The notes under the pieces: model-generated | Database searches by the model: none | Told to the model about the DNA's origin: nothing | Seen by the model: the letters and a program-made list of their open reading frames with translations, nothing else | Assembly (NCBI GenBank): GCA_900544865.1 | Contig: UQXA01000014.1 | Location: forward strand, 1 to 42,543 | DNA from: an uncultured Collinsella sp. | Lineage (GTDB): Bacteria; Actinomycetota; Coriobacteriia; Coriobacteriales; Coriobacteriaceae | Length of the DNA stretch: 42,543 nucleotides | Direction: 5' to 3' | In this document: positions 23,547 through 31,055 of the stretch, one piece after another | How positions within the stretch are numbered: the stretch's first letter is position 1 | How the letters are laid out: every line of letters starts with the position of its first letter | Translations under genes and position numbers: made by a program

Positions 23547-24851
23547 CTAGATCTCGGCCTCCGCATGGCCTCGCTGCGCCTCGGGCAGCTCCCCGTAGAG
23601 CGGATGGTCTTCGAGCCTAAAGCGCTCGACCTGTTCGGGAGTGCGACCGCGTACAAAGAGCCACGAGCGATCGATCGGCGTCGCCATGAGCGTGCTGGGG
23701 AGCGCGTCGGCGCGGTCGGAAAACGCCCGGGCACTCTCGGGATCCTGGAACGCCAGCACCAGATGCGTGTCGCAGTTGCCCATGATGGAGCGTGCGCGTG
23801 CCTCGCCATAGAGCGCATCGAGCTGGTTGGTCGACTGCAGCAGCAGCGTTGCCCAGATGTTGCGGCTTCGGATAATCGAGAGCACGTTGTCGATCTGGGG
23901 GATCTGCAGATTTGCGAAGTCATCGAGCATAAAGCGCACGGGCACGGGCAGGCTGCCGTCGGGCTGCCTATCGGCCTCGCGAATGAGGCCCATAAACGCC
24001 TGCGTAATAAAGAGGCCGGTCAGCGGATCGAGATTGCGGTCGATATCGCTCACGGTTACAAACAGGGCGCAGGGGGTGTGTCCCATGGAAGCGAAGTCCA
24101 CCTGATGGTACTCACGATAGAGCTGTGCCGCACCGTCGAATCCCAGGCACATGACCTTTTCGGCAAGGATGCCGACGATGCTCGCGTGCATGCGCTCGGC
24201 ATTTTGCGTAATGGCGTAGCGCCGCCATAGCGAGAGGGCATAGCTTTGGGGGTCGGTCGTGATCAGGTCGTCAAACAATCGACCCGTGGCACCGTCCTGC
24301 AGGTGCTCGATCAGCTTGATGACCGAGCTGATCGTCTGCTCGTCGGCGGGTAGCTGTTCGGTGACGTAGGCGATAAGACACGACAGCAGGTTTGCCGCCG
24401 CATGATCCCAAAAAGGCTGGTTGTTGTCCTCGATGGGGCAGATGGCCTTTGCCACCGAGAGGATGTCCTGCTGGTTGGGCCTGCCGTCCGCCTTGCGGCG
24501 AATGTGCCTCAGGGGGTTGTAGCCGCAGCGCTCGATGCCGGGCGCAAGGGCCGGGACGGTGTTGAGGTCGGCGAAGTTGAGACATTGCACGCGGTAACCG
24601 TGGGCTGCCAGCACGGGTCCCACTTCGCGACAGAGCGTGCCTTTGGTGTCGAGCACGATGTAGCTTGCGTTCATTTGCAGCAGGTTGGGCTTGAGGACGT
24701 TTCGGGTCTTGCCGGCTCCCGAGGGGCCGATCACAAGTGCATTGTTGTTGAGTCCCGTTTGGCGGGTGTCGCAGGAAAGCGTTCGATCCTTGGCGAGGAT
24801 GGTGGACGATGCGGACTCAGATGCGGCGAGGCGGCTGGCGAGGTTAGACAT
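23547..24851 (-). CDS. VirD4/TraG-family coupling ATPase (soluble form)
   Basis: A 434-residue P-loop ATPase of the type IV coupling-protein family, which drives DNA or protein substrates to a secretion channel. Walker A is GPSGAGKT (42-49), followed by NVLKPNLLQMNASYIVLDTK; Walker B is FMLDD (307-311) with the family phrase DDFANLQIPQIDNVLSIIRS. LLQSTNQLDALYG is the usual conserved motif downstream. Canonical VirD4 has N-terminal membrane helices; none are present here, so it would be cytoplasmic or rely on a partner. Its start overlaps the ClpP-like stop by 8 nt. No relaxase, VirB4 or other conjugation gene is in the window. Confidence 0.88.
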   Translation of the reverse strand: MSNLASRLAASESASSTILAKDRTLSCDTRQTGLNNNALVIGPSGAGKTRNVLKPNLLQMNASYIVLDTKGTLCREVGPVLAAHGYRVQCLNFADLNTVPALAPGIERCGYNPLRHIRRKADGRPNQQDILSVAKAICPIEDNNQPFWDHAAANLLSCLIAYVTEQLPADEQTISSVIKLIEHLQDGATGRLFDDLITTDPQSYALSLWRRYAITQNAERMHASIVGILAEKVMCLGFDGAAQLYREYHQVDFASMGHTPCALFVTVSDIDRNLDPLTGLFITQAFMGLIREADRQPDGSLPVPVRFMLDDFANLQIPQIDNVLSIIRSRNIWATLLLQSTNQLDALYGEARARSIMGNCDTHLVLAFQDPESARAFSDRADALPSTLMATPIDRSWLFVRGRTPEQVERFRLEDHPLYGELPEAQRGHAEAEI

Positions 24852-25461
24852 GGGCGACCTCCTTGGTGGCCGAGAGGATTTCGTGGGCAAAGCCGAGCTC
24901 GACGGCGCGCTCGGCCGAAAGGTAGGTGTCTTTTGCAGTGAGGGACTGGATGCGCTTGGGCGTGAGGCCGCTGCGGTCCGAGAGGATTTGCGTGAGGATC
25001 TTGCGGGTCTGCATGAGACGCCGGCTGGTTTCCTGCAGCGCAAGTGCCGAGCCGCCTGCCCCCTGGGGGATCAGCGGGTCGTGAATCATGAGCTCTGCAT
25101 GGGGCGCCATACGGCGATCGTCGCCGCCCATAAAGATCACGGCGCCCATGGACGCGGCGAATTCCAGGCAGACGGTGCGGATGGGGCACGATGCGAGGCG
25201 CATGGCGTCATAGATCGCAAGGCCCGATCGCACGCTTCCGCCGGCGCTGGCGACAAATATGGTGATGGGGCGGCTGGGGTCGGTGGCATCGAGCAGGCGG
25301 ATCTGCTGGCATAGGTCGTGGGCCATCGGGGTTTCGATGTTTCCCATGACGGAGAGCTCGCGACGGGCGAGCATCTCATCGTAAATGCTGGTGAGCGTGA
25401 TACCTCGGGCGGATTCACGCATGGTGAGGGGACTGATGATGGGGGAATGATTGGTGTCCAT
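24844..25461 (-). CDS. ClpP-like serine protease of the coupling-ATPase cassette
   Basis: A 205-residue ClpP-family peptidase. The catalytic triad can be assigned: Ser104 in EFAASMGAVIF, His127 in ELMIHDPLI, and Asp178 in AKDTYLSAERAVELGFAHE. The oxyanion-side phrase ITIFVASAGGSVRSGLAIYD is typical. It differs from housekeeping ClpP in having a longer N-terminus and in its neighbours: it is translationally coupled to a VirD4-like ATPase, with no ClpX/ClpC. Mobile-element ClpP homologues beside conjugation ATPases occur in Gram-positive integrative elements; the partner unfoldase is unknown. ATG at 25461 follows AAAGGAG. Confidence 0.88.
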   Translation of the reverse strand: MDTNHSPIISPLTMRESARGITLTSIYDEMLARRELSVMGNIETPMAHDLCQQIRLLDATDPSRPITIFVASAGGSVRSGLAIYDAMRLASCPIRTVCLEFAASMGAVIFMGGDDRRMAPHAELMIHDPLIPQGAGGSALALQETSRRLMQTRKILTQILSDRSGLTPKRIQSLTAKDTYLSAERAVELGFAHEILSATKEVAHV

Positions 25462-25524
25462 GAGGACTCCTTTCTGTTGGTTGTGTTGTGGAATAGGATT
25501 GTTGCCCGCGGAGGGGCTGGCGGG

Positions 25525-26415
25525 CTACAGGGCTCGTCCGAGCCTGAGATCGAGCTCGGTTGTGGGGCAGGCTGCCTGTTCGTGCGGCTCGCAAGCACCA
25601 AAGGCTCCAAAGCGATGGAGCGTTGCGGCGGGCGTGGTGTAGGCGAGCCGCGGCTGATGCTCGACAGGGGCACATCCGTCATTTTTGTAATGAGCCGCGT
25701 AGTACTGCGCGATGCTGGCGTTCATCTCGCTGCCATTGCGATGGCGCTCAAACTGGCGTCTGCAGGTCTCGATGATCTTTGCTACCGACTTGGGTGCCGT
25801 CGCGGGAACAAGGGCGAGATAGCCCTCAAATAGCTCGTTGATGCTCAGGAGGCACAGCAGATCGATCAGCGTCCTTATGGCTGCTCCCTCGGCGGAAAAG
25901 TGCGCGGTCATGCGGTTATATCGGTTGCGGTCGACGATGGCCGCATGGGGTCTTGGAGTTTTCTGCCCCGTGGTCCCGGGCTTTTGCCGCGCCTGTGTAT
26001 TGAGCTCGACGTTGCAGCGCTTGAGGCCGTCCAGCGGAAGGAACAGTGCGGTGCGCAGGGTGTTCCGCTTGCTTTCGAGTTCATGACGCTCGTCGGGTTC
26101 CCATGCGAGCTTAAGTTTCGTGTCGAGCGCCGTAAGCATATGGGCTAGGCAGCCTACGGTAAGAACGCACGAATCGTTGCCGCGTTTTGGGGCATAGGGG
26201 TCTGTCAGCTTGCGAATGTCGGGGTCGCCCATGATCTTTGTGCAGCGCTTCAGCAGTTGAGGGTGGTCGGCCAAGATCGTCGCGAGCGGTAGCGACGCGT
26301 AGTTCTTGATGGTCGCGGCGGCAAAGGCGGCGTCATATTCGTTTGCATATGCTCGCTCAATTCGGGCATCCAGAATGCTTTTCTTATCGCCGTCTTCAGC
26401 GTGGTGGTTTGTCAT
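25525..26415 (-). CDS. Hypothetical protein of the ClpP/coupling-ATPase cassette
   Basis: A 296-residue protein I do not recognise. It is mostly helical and soluble, rich in Arg/His, with no signal or membrane segment. Phrases such as VLTVGCLAHMLTALDTKLKL and IDLLCLLSINELFEGYLALV may be core helices. The tail is Pro/His-rich. ATG at 26415 has GGAGAAG upstream; the frame stays open to 26571 through a His-rich low-complexity stretch that I excluded. It lies 63 nt before the ClpP-like gene and is probably the first gene of the three-gene unit. Confidence 0.65.
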   Translation of the reverse strand: MTNHHAEDGDKKSILDARIERAYANEYDAAFAAATIKNYASLPLATILADHPQLLKRCTKIMGDPDIRKLTDPYAPKRGNDSCVLTVGCLAHMLTALDTKLKLAWEPDERHELESKRNTLRTALFLPLDGLKRCNVELNTQARQKPGTTGQKTPRPHAAIVDRNRYNRMTAHFSAEGAAIRTLIDLLCLLSINELFEGYLALVPATAPKSVAKIIETCRRQFERHRNGSEMNASIAQYYAAHYKNDGCAPVEHQPRLAYTTPAATLHRFGAFGACEPHEQAACPTTELDLRLGRAL

Positions 26416-26903
26416 AGCTTCTCCAATCGGTTGATGTTCGTGCTGTTTGTTGATGTGTTGGTTGTCGTGAGTGATGTGCTTGCCGTGGGTGATGTGCTGA
26501 CGTTGGGGTGCTATGCGGTTTTCAATGAGCCCGTGAGGCAGTTGCTGCAGGGGCGGGATGGAACGGCCCATGCAAGGCGGAAGGCATCGTGCTCAAAATC
26601 GAGACAGCAATGCCCTGGGTGCCTCACATGTGGCAGTTACCTCATTAAGTTGTCATTGCGTTTGGGGTTGTACTTTGCCGATCTTCCTTCTCTTACACGC
26701 TAAAACTCAAACTTCATATGCTCGATCTACTTAAAACCGCAACGGCGGTCTTTTATCAACTTATATGTCGGAACGCGTCTTTGCAAGTACTTTTTTGCCT
26801 TTGTTTCAAATGGGGTGGTTTTGCAACCGTCATACGCGCGCTGTACGAACGTGCCCGGCTCGGATAAGATAGTGCGCGATAAAAACGATGCAAGGAGGCA
26901 CAT
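26416..26903. other. 488-bp intergenic region between divergent units
   Basis: It contains an imperfect tandem repeat around 26440-26510 (minus-strand CACATCA units about 18-21 bp apart) and a CACATGTG palindrome near 26630. A small hairpin, ACCGC (26736-26740) with GCGGT (26745-26749), has a T-rich flank. It also contains a strong ribosome site (AAGGAGG, before 26904) for the HAD gene. A weak -10 (TAAGAT, about 26875) is visible. I see no convincing gene here. Confidence 0.5.
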
Positions 26904-27746
26904 ATGGCAATCAAAGCCATCGCAATGGATATCGACGGTACGCTCACCAACGATCAAAAGGTCATTAGCCCGCGTACGCGCGAGAAGCTGCTCGCGGCGC
27001 AGGAGTCGGGCATTAAGCTCATCTTGGCTTCGGGTCGTCCCGCATGGGGGCTGCACGCCTTGGCGCAGGAGCTCGACCTTCAAAACCATGACGGTCTGCT
27101 AGTTGCCTTTAATGGCGCGCATGTGGTCGACGCTCAGACCGATGAGGTTCTTTTTGACCAGGCTATGCCTGCCGACGAATTGCATCGCCTGATTGATCAC
27201 CTGCGTAATTTTGACGTGATCCCTATGATTTCGCTCGGTCGTGATTTGCATGTCGAGGACTCGTACCATTGCATGATCACGCTGCCTGACGGCTCGCAGA
27301 AGAATATCGTCAAGTATGAGCGCGACGCGTGCGATCTTAAGATTCGCGAGGTGGAGAGCCTGCATGAGGTCGCTGATGCTTATCCCGTGGACAAGCTACT
27401 CACTGCGGGCGATCCGGCCTACCTGCAGGCGCATTACGAGGAGATGTATGCGCCCTTTACCCAGACGCTTTCGGGCATGTTTACGGCCGACTGGTACTTT
27501 GAGTACACGGCGCCCGGTATCGACAAAGCCCATGCGCTCGAGGGTGCCCTGCCCAAGCTCGGCATCGATGCCAGCGAGGTCGTATCGTTTGGCGACGGCC
27601 AGAACGACAAGTCCATGATCGAGTGGGCCGGCACCGGTGTTGCCATGGGAAACGCCGTCGATGAGGTTAAGGCTGTGGCCCAGATGGTGACCACCAATAA
27701 CAACGAAGATGGTATTGCGGTGGCGCTGGATAAGCTGCTGGGCTAG
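26904..27746 (+). CDS. Cof-type HAD hydrolase
   Basis: A 280-residue haloacid-dehalogenase hydrolase of the Cof (C2B cap) type, which dephosphorylates sugar phosphates or flavin-type phosphoesters. Motif I is AIAMDIDGTLTND with the two catalytic aspartates, motif II is LILASGRPAWG, the motif III lysine is in PGIDKAHALEGAL, and motif IV is VVSFGDGQNDKSMIEWAGTGVAMGNA. The length is normal. It is followed by a terminator and another HAD gene. The substrate is unknown. Confidence 0.92.
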   Translation: MAIKAIAMDIDGTLTNDQKVISPRTREKLLAAQESGIKLILASGRPAWGLHALAQELDLQNHDGLLVAFNGAHVVDAQTDEVLFDQAMPADELHRLIDHLRNFDVIPMISLGRDLHVEDSYHCMITLPDGSQKNIVKYERDACDLKIREVESLHEVADAYPVDKLLTAGDPAYLQAHYEEMYAPFTQTLSGMFTADWYFEYTAPGIDKAHALEGALPKLGIDASEVVSFGDGQNDKSMIEWAGTGVAMGNAVDEVKAVAQMVTTNNNEDGIAVALDKLLG

Positions 27747-27769
27747 AATCGCCGATTAATGCATGATTC

Positions 27770-27796
27770 GGGCGCCTGCTCGCGGGCGTCCTTTTG
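27770..27796 (+). terminator. Terminator between the two HAD genes
   Basis: GGGCGCC (27770-27776) pairs with GGCGTCC (27785-27791) with one G-U, followed by TTTTG. Confidence 0.65.
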
Positions 27797-27810
27797 TTAG
27801 GGAGGGTGCC

Positions 27811-28470
27811 GTGTCCGCATTTCCGTTCGACGCCGTTATCTTTGACATGGACGGCGTCATTGTCGATACCGAGTATTACTACTTGGGCGAGACTGCCGCG
27901 TTTGCCAAGGAGCTGGGGCTTAATCTGACTCAAGAGGAGTTGAACGGCCAGGTCGGTACCTCGCATCAGTTCTTCCTGCATATGCTGGTCGATTGGTTTG
28001 AGCGTGCCGGTAAGGGGCATTTCACTGGCGAGGAAGCGTTGGCCCGTTGGGACGAATGGGCTCATAAGCGTCCGCGCGACTATCAGGCTTTGATTAACCC
28101 AGGCGCCGTGGATACGATTCGAGAGCTGCCGCGCCGTGGCGTTCGCGTGGCGCTTGCCAGCTCGTCTCCCATGGTTAGCATCGAGGAAGTGCTCAACGCA
28201 TGCGGGCTGTCGGATGCCTTTGAGTATGTGGTGAGCGGCGAGCAGTTTAAGGAGAGCAAGCCCGAGCCCGACATCTACCTGCATGCGCTGGATCTGCTGG
28301 GGCTGCCCGCGAATCGCTGCTGCTGCGTTGAGGACTCGGTGCCTGGCATCACTGCCGGCAAGCGAGCCGGTCTGACAGTCATTGCCAAGCGCGAGGAGCG
28401 CTTTGGCTTTAGCCAGGATGCCGCGGACAAGATTATCGACCAGTTGCCGGAGCTGCTCACGCTTTCTTAG
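27811..28470 (+). CDS. HAD hydrolase, beta-phosphoglucomutase-like
   Basis: A 219-residue HAD enzyme with a helical C1 cap. Motif I is AVIFDMDGVIVDTE, motif II is VALASSSPMVSIEEVL, motif III is the lysine in GEQFKESKPEPDIYLHAL, and motif IV is CCCVEDSVPGITAGKRAGL. The pattern fits beta-phosphoglucomutase or small sugar-phosphate phosphatases such as YniC. I chose GTG at 27811 because AGGGAGGG stands just upstream. It lies directly before the GntR gene of the Frl-like region but is separated from it by a hairpin. Confidence 0.9.
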   Translation: MSAFPFDAVIFDMDGVIVDTEYYYLGETAAFAKELGLNLTQEELNGQVGTSHQFFLHMLVDWFERAGKGHFTGEEALARWDEWAHKRPRDYQALINPGAVDTIRELPRRGVRVALASSSPMVSIEEVLNACGLSDAFEYVVSGEQFKESKPEPDIYLHALDLLGLPANRCCCVEDSVPGITAGKRAGLTVIAKREERFGFSQDAADKIIDQLPELLTLS

Positions 28471-28554
28471 GAGCGCGGTAGTTGCGCGTTTTTCGGGTCT
28501 GATGAGTAAATACCCGACATTTTGGTGCGACACCTAGCATACTTTAAGCTAATG

Positions 28555-28593
28555 CGGGCTTAAGGACTTGTTGAATGCCCTTAAGCCCGTTTT
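28555..28593 (+). terminator. Terminator after the HAD gene; overlaps the gntR promoter
   Basis: CGGGCTTAAGG (28555-28565) and CCTTAAGCCCG (28579-28589) form a perfect 11-bp stem followed by TTTT. The palindrome overlaps the predicted promoter of the GntR gene, so it may double as an autoregulatory operator. Confidence 0.75.
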
Positions 28594-28598
28594 AGAAT
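28571..28598 (+). promoter_or_regulatory. Probable promoter of the GntR-family gene
   Basis: TTGAAT (28571-28576) and TAGAAT (28593-28598) are 16 bp apart, 22 bp before the ATG. Confidence 0.45.
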
Positions 28599-28620
28599 TA
28601 ATTGTGCTGGGAGAGGGTAT

Positions 28621-29364
28621 ATGCCACCGACTGAAGGGCCAACTGACGGTAAAGCAGCGATACCGCTGTACCAACAGGTCATTGATATCATTAAAAACGA
28701 AATCAACTCCGGCGCCTACAAGGCAGGCGCGCGGATACCCAACGAATTCGAATTGGCTGAGAGCTATAAAGTCGGCCGCGTTACCGTGCGACGCGCTATT
28801 GAGGAGCTCGTCCAGCAGGGCTATCTAACGAAGCGACAGGGGAAAGGCACGTTTGTCAATGCCCCCAAGCTCAAGCGCAAGATTCGCCAGAAGGATGACG
28901 TCCAGAGTTTTTCGGACGCATGCCGCGTTAACGGAATGGAGCCGGGGGCGTGCGTCATTTCGAGAAAGATACTGCCGGCGGATTCCACCGAAGCGCAGTT
29001 CTTTGGTGTTCCCGTTGGAACTGATTTGATTTGCGTTGAGCGTGTGCGTACTGCCGATGGAGTCCCCGTCATGCTCGAGAACAACATATACGTTTACGAG
29101 GACAACGCCTATCTATCAACGGCACCTCTATCTAACCAATCCATTTTTGAGTTCGTGCGCAACCGGACGGGCCGCACGCCCGCGTTTACCGACCCGTGCA
29201 CGCTCGAGATCGCGTGCGCGTCGCCCGAGGTCGCTCGACTGTTGGCAGTTCCCGTTGGCGAACCCTTGTTTTATATGGAAGCCTTCTTTTTCGATGAGCA
29301 GCGGCGGCCGTTTATCATCGGACGTCAGCGAATCGTTGGGTCTCGCTACGTTTTTGACATCTAG
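28621..29364 (+). CDS. GntR/HutC-family regulator with UTRA domain (FrlR-like)
   Basis: A 247-residue regulator. The N-terminal winged helix of the GntR type is clear: PLYQQVIDIIKNEINSGAYK, IPNEFELAESYKVGRVTVRRAIEELVQQGYLTKRQGKGTFV. From about residue 95 a UTRA ligand domain follows, ending EPLFYMEAFFFDEQRRPFII. UTRA regulators sense sugar phosphates or amino-sugar compounds. E. coli frlR, which controls fructoselysine genes, is of the same type, and the genes downstream are FrlC/FrlB/FrlD-like. It is therefore the likely local regulator (inference). Confidence 0.9.
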   Translation: MPPTEGPTDGKAAIPLYQQVIDIIKNEINSGAYKAGARIPNEFELAESYKVGRVTVRRAIEELVQQGYLTKRQGKGTFVNAPKLKRKIRQKDDVQSFSDACRVNGMEPGACVISRKILPADSTEAQFFGVPVGTDLICVERVRTADGVPVMLENNIYVYEDNAYLSTAPLSNQSIFEFVRNRTGRTPAFTDPCTLEIACASPEVARLLAVPVGEPLFYMEAFFFDEQRRPFIIGRQRIVGSRYVFDI

Positions 29365-29374
29365 GACATTGCGA

Positions 29375-29414
29375 ATGGAAACGCCCGGTGGATTATCTCA
29401 CCGGGCGTTTCCAT
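29375..29414 (+). terminator. Long hairpin after the GntR gene
   Basis: A perfect 16-bp inverted repeat (29375-29390 with 29399-29414) with an 8-nt loop. There is no T-run beyond the stem, so termination may be inefficient or the hairpin may act in another way. Confidence 0.6.
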
Positions 29415-29474
29415 ACCGTTCACGGCGCAAACGCAACCGTTCAACCGCGTTGTGGCAATCAGTTTGAAATTATC

Positions 29475-29540
29475 TTGATGAAGGAAAAAGCTGCTGGTAA
29501 TCTATGGGACGTCATAGAACGTTTGCATTGTGCAAACGTT
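29475..29540 (+). promoter_or_regulatory. Promoter and operator of the Amadori-sugar operon
   Basis: TTGATG (29475-29480) and a poor -10, TAATCT (29498-29503), are 17 bp apart. Just downstream, AACGTTTGCA (29518-29527) and TGCAAACGTT (29531-29540) form a perfect 10-bp inverted repeat with a 3-bp spacer, an ideal dimeric repressor site at the transcription start. The GntR protein upstream is the obvious candidate; the half-site also resembles LacI-type operators. Confidence 0.5.
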
Positions 29541-29582
29541 GAAGCGAGATGCGATGCAGTCTCGAGTTCTTTGGAGGTATCT

Positions 29583-31046
29583 ATGTCAGATACGAAGGCG
29601 AAGAAGACAAACAGACGTTTTAAGTTCAAATTACCGCATGTCTATACGATCATGTTCTTGCTGATCGTTGTCTTTGCGGTCCTGACTTGGATCGTTCCCT
29701 CTGGTCAGTATCAGCGCAAGACGATTTCGACAGCGGCGGGCGAGCGTGAAGTCGCCGTTGCTGGAACCTATGAACAGGTCGATAAGAACTACACCGATTC
29801 CGAGACCGGCGAGACCATCAATCTGGGCCAGGATATCTTCGCGGTTCTGCAAGCGCCCACCAAGGGTATCCAAGAGGCTGCCGACGTTGTTGCGTTTGTC
29901 TTATTGATTGGCGGATCGTTCGCGATCATCACCAAGACCAACGCTTTGAATGCCGGCATGAGCCGTGTGATTAAAAAACTCAAGAACAAGGACATCCTCA
30001 TCATTCCCATCACGATGACGTTGCTGTCCATTTGCGGCACTACGTTTGGTATGTCTGAGGAAGCCCTGCCGTTCTATGCCATCTTCATTCCCATCATGAT
30101 GGGTATCGGTTATGACTCGATGACGGCATTCATCATCTGCTTCCTTGGTCCTAACCTGGGATATTGTGCTTCGACCATCGACCCGTTTAATGTTTTGATC
30201 GCCCAAGGCATCATTGGCATCGAGGGTAATCCGCAACTGTGGCTGCGCGCCGTTTCTTGGGTCATCTTCACTGCCGTCGGTATCGCATGGGCCATGCGCT
30301 ACGCCATGCGCGTCAAGAAAAACCCCGAGTCGTCCATTGTGTACGAGGACGATAAGCTCAAGCGTATTGAGTTTTCCGTGACCGATGCCTCCATCGAGGA
30401 AGAGTTCACGATCCGTCAGAAGCTCGTGCTTATCGATTTTGCTTGCGGTATGGGCATTATCGTCTGGGGTCTTGTTACCCAGGGCTGGTACATGAATCAG
30501 ATTTCCGCCGTGTTCCTTGGCATGGGCTTGCTTGCCGGTATCCTGGGCGGCCTTGACCAGCAGACGATCGCAGAGGAGTTCGTTAAGGGTCTCGCCGACT
30601 TTGCGTACGCTGCCGTCGTTATCGGTATCGCTCGCGGTATTCTGGTCATCGCCGAGGGCGGCATGATCATCGACACCATCCTCCAGGCGCTCGCTACTGC
30701 GCTCGCCGGTGCGCCCGCTGCCGTCTACACCACGTTTATGTATATCGTCCTTGGCCTGCTCTCTTTGCTGGTTCCCTCGAGTTCTGGACTTGCGGCGCTC
30801 ACCATGCCCGTCATGGGTCCGCTGACCGAGCTTATGGGCCTCAATCCCGAAGCTGCCGTTACCGCGCTCCAGTTTGCTAATCAGACCATCAACACCATCA
30901 GTCCCGTGGCGGGCATGACGGTCGCCGGCCTTGCCGTGGCTAAGATTTCGTTTGGCCAATGGTGGAAGACCATTTGGAAGTTCTTCATCTTCATGGTCGT
31001 CTTTGGCCTGATCGTAACGGCAATTTCTGGCATGCTTCCGGTGTAG
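29583..31046 (+). CDS. YfcC-family transporter (C4-dicarboxylate carrier superfamily)
   Basis: A 487-residue integral membrane transporter with about 12 hydrophobic segments. The opening FKFKLPHVYTIMFLLIVVFA then WIVPSGQYQR is characteristic of YfcC/DcuC-like carriers. ICGTTFGMSEEALPFYAIFI and CFLGPNLGYCASTIDPFNVL form the conserved transport hairpins, with LVPSSSGLAALTMPVMGPLT and the matching helix later. These carriers move amino acids, peptides or dicarboxylates. In E. coli the fructoselysine permease FrlA belongs to a different family (APC), so this would be an alternative importer for the Amadori compound. ATG at 29583 has TTGGAGG upstream. It is the first gene of a five-gene operon. 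Confidence 0.9.
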   Translation: MSDTKAKKTNRRFKFKLPHVYTIMFLLIVVFAVLTWIVPSGQYQRKTISTAAGEREVAVAGTYEQVDKNYTDSETGETINLGQDIFAVLQAPTKGIQEAADVVAFVLLIGGSFAIITKTNALNAGMSRVIKKLKNKDILIIPITMTLLSICGTTFGMSEEALPFYAIFIPIMMGIGYDSMTAFIICFLGPNLGYCASTIDPFNVLIAQGIIGIEGNPQLWLRAVSWVIFTAVGIAWAMRYAMRVKKNPESSIVYEDDKLKRIEFSVTDASIEEEFTIRQKLVLIDFACGMGIIVWGLVTQGWYMNQISAVFLGMGLLAGILGGLDQQTIAEEFVKGLADFAYAAVVIGIARGILVIAEGGMIIDTILQALATALAGAPAAVYTTFMYIVLGLLSLLVPSSSGLAALTMPVMGPLTELMGLNPEAAVTALQFANQTINTISPVAGMTVAGLAVAKISFGQWWKTIWKFFIFMVVFGLIVTAISGMLPV

Positions 31047-31055
31047 GTGGTTGTG

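Noticed and set aside
23547..26415. Complete integrative and conjugative element
   Set aside because: No relaxase, integrase, VirB4 or attachment-site repeats are visible around the three genes.
26416..26571. N-terminal extension of the 296-residue protein to 26571
   Set aside because: It is His/Gln-rich low complexity made from a tandem repeat, and the ATG at 26415 has a proper ribosome site.
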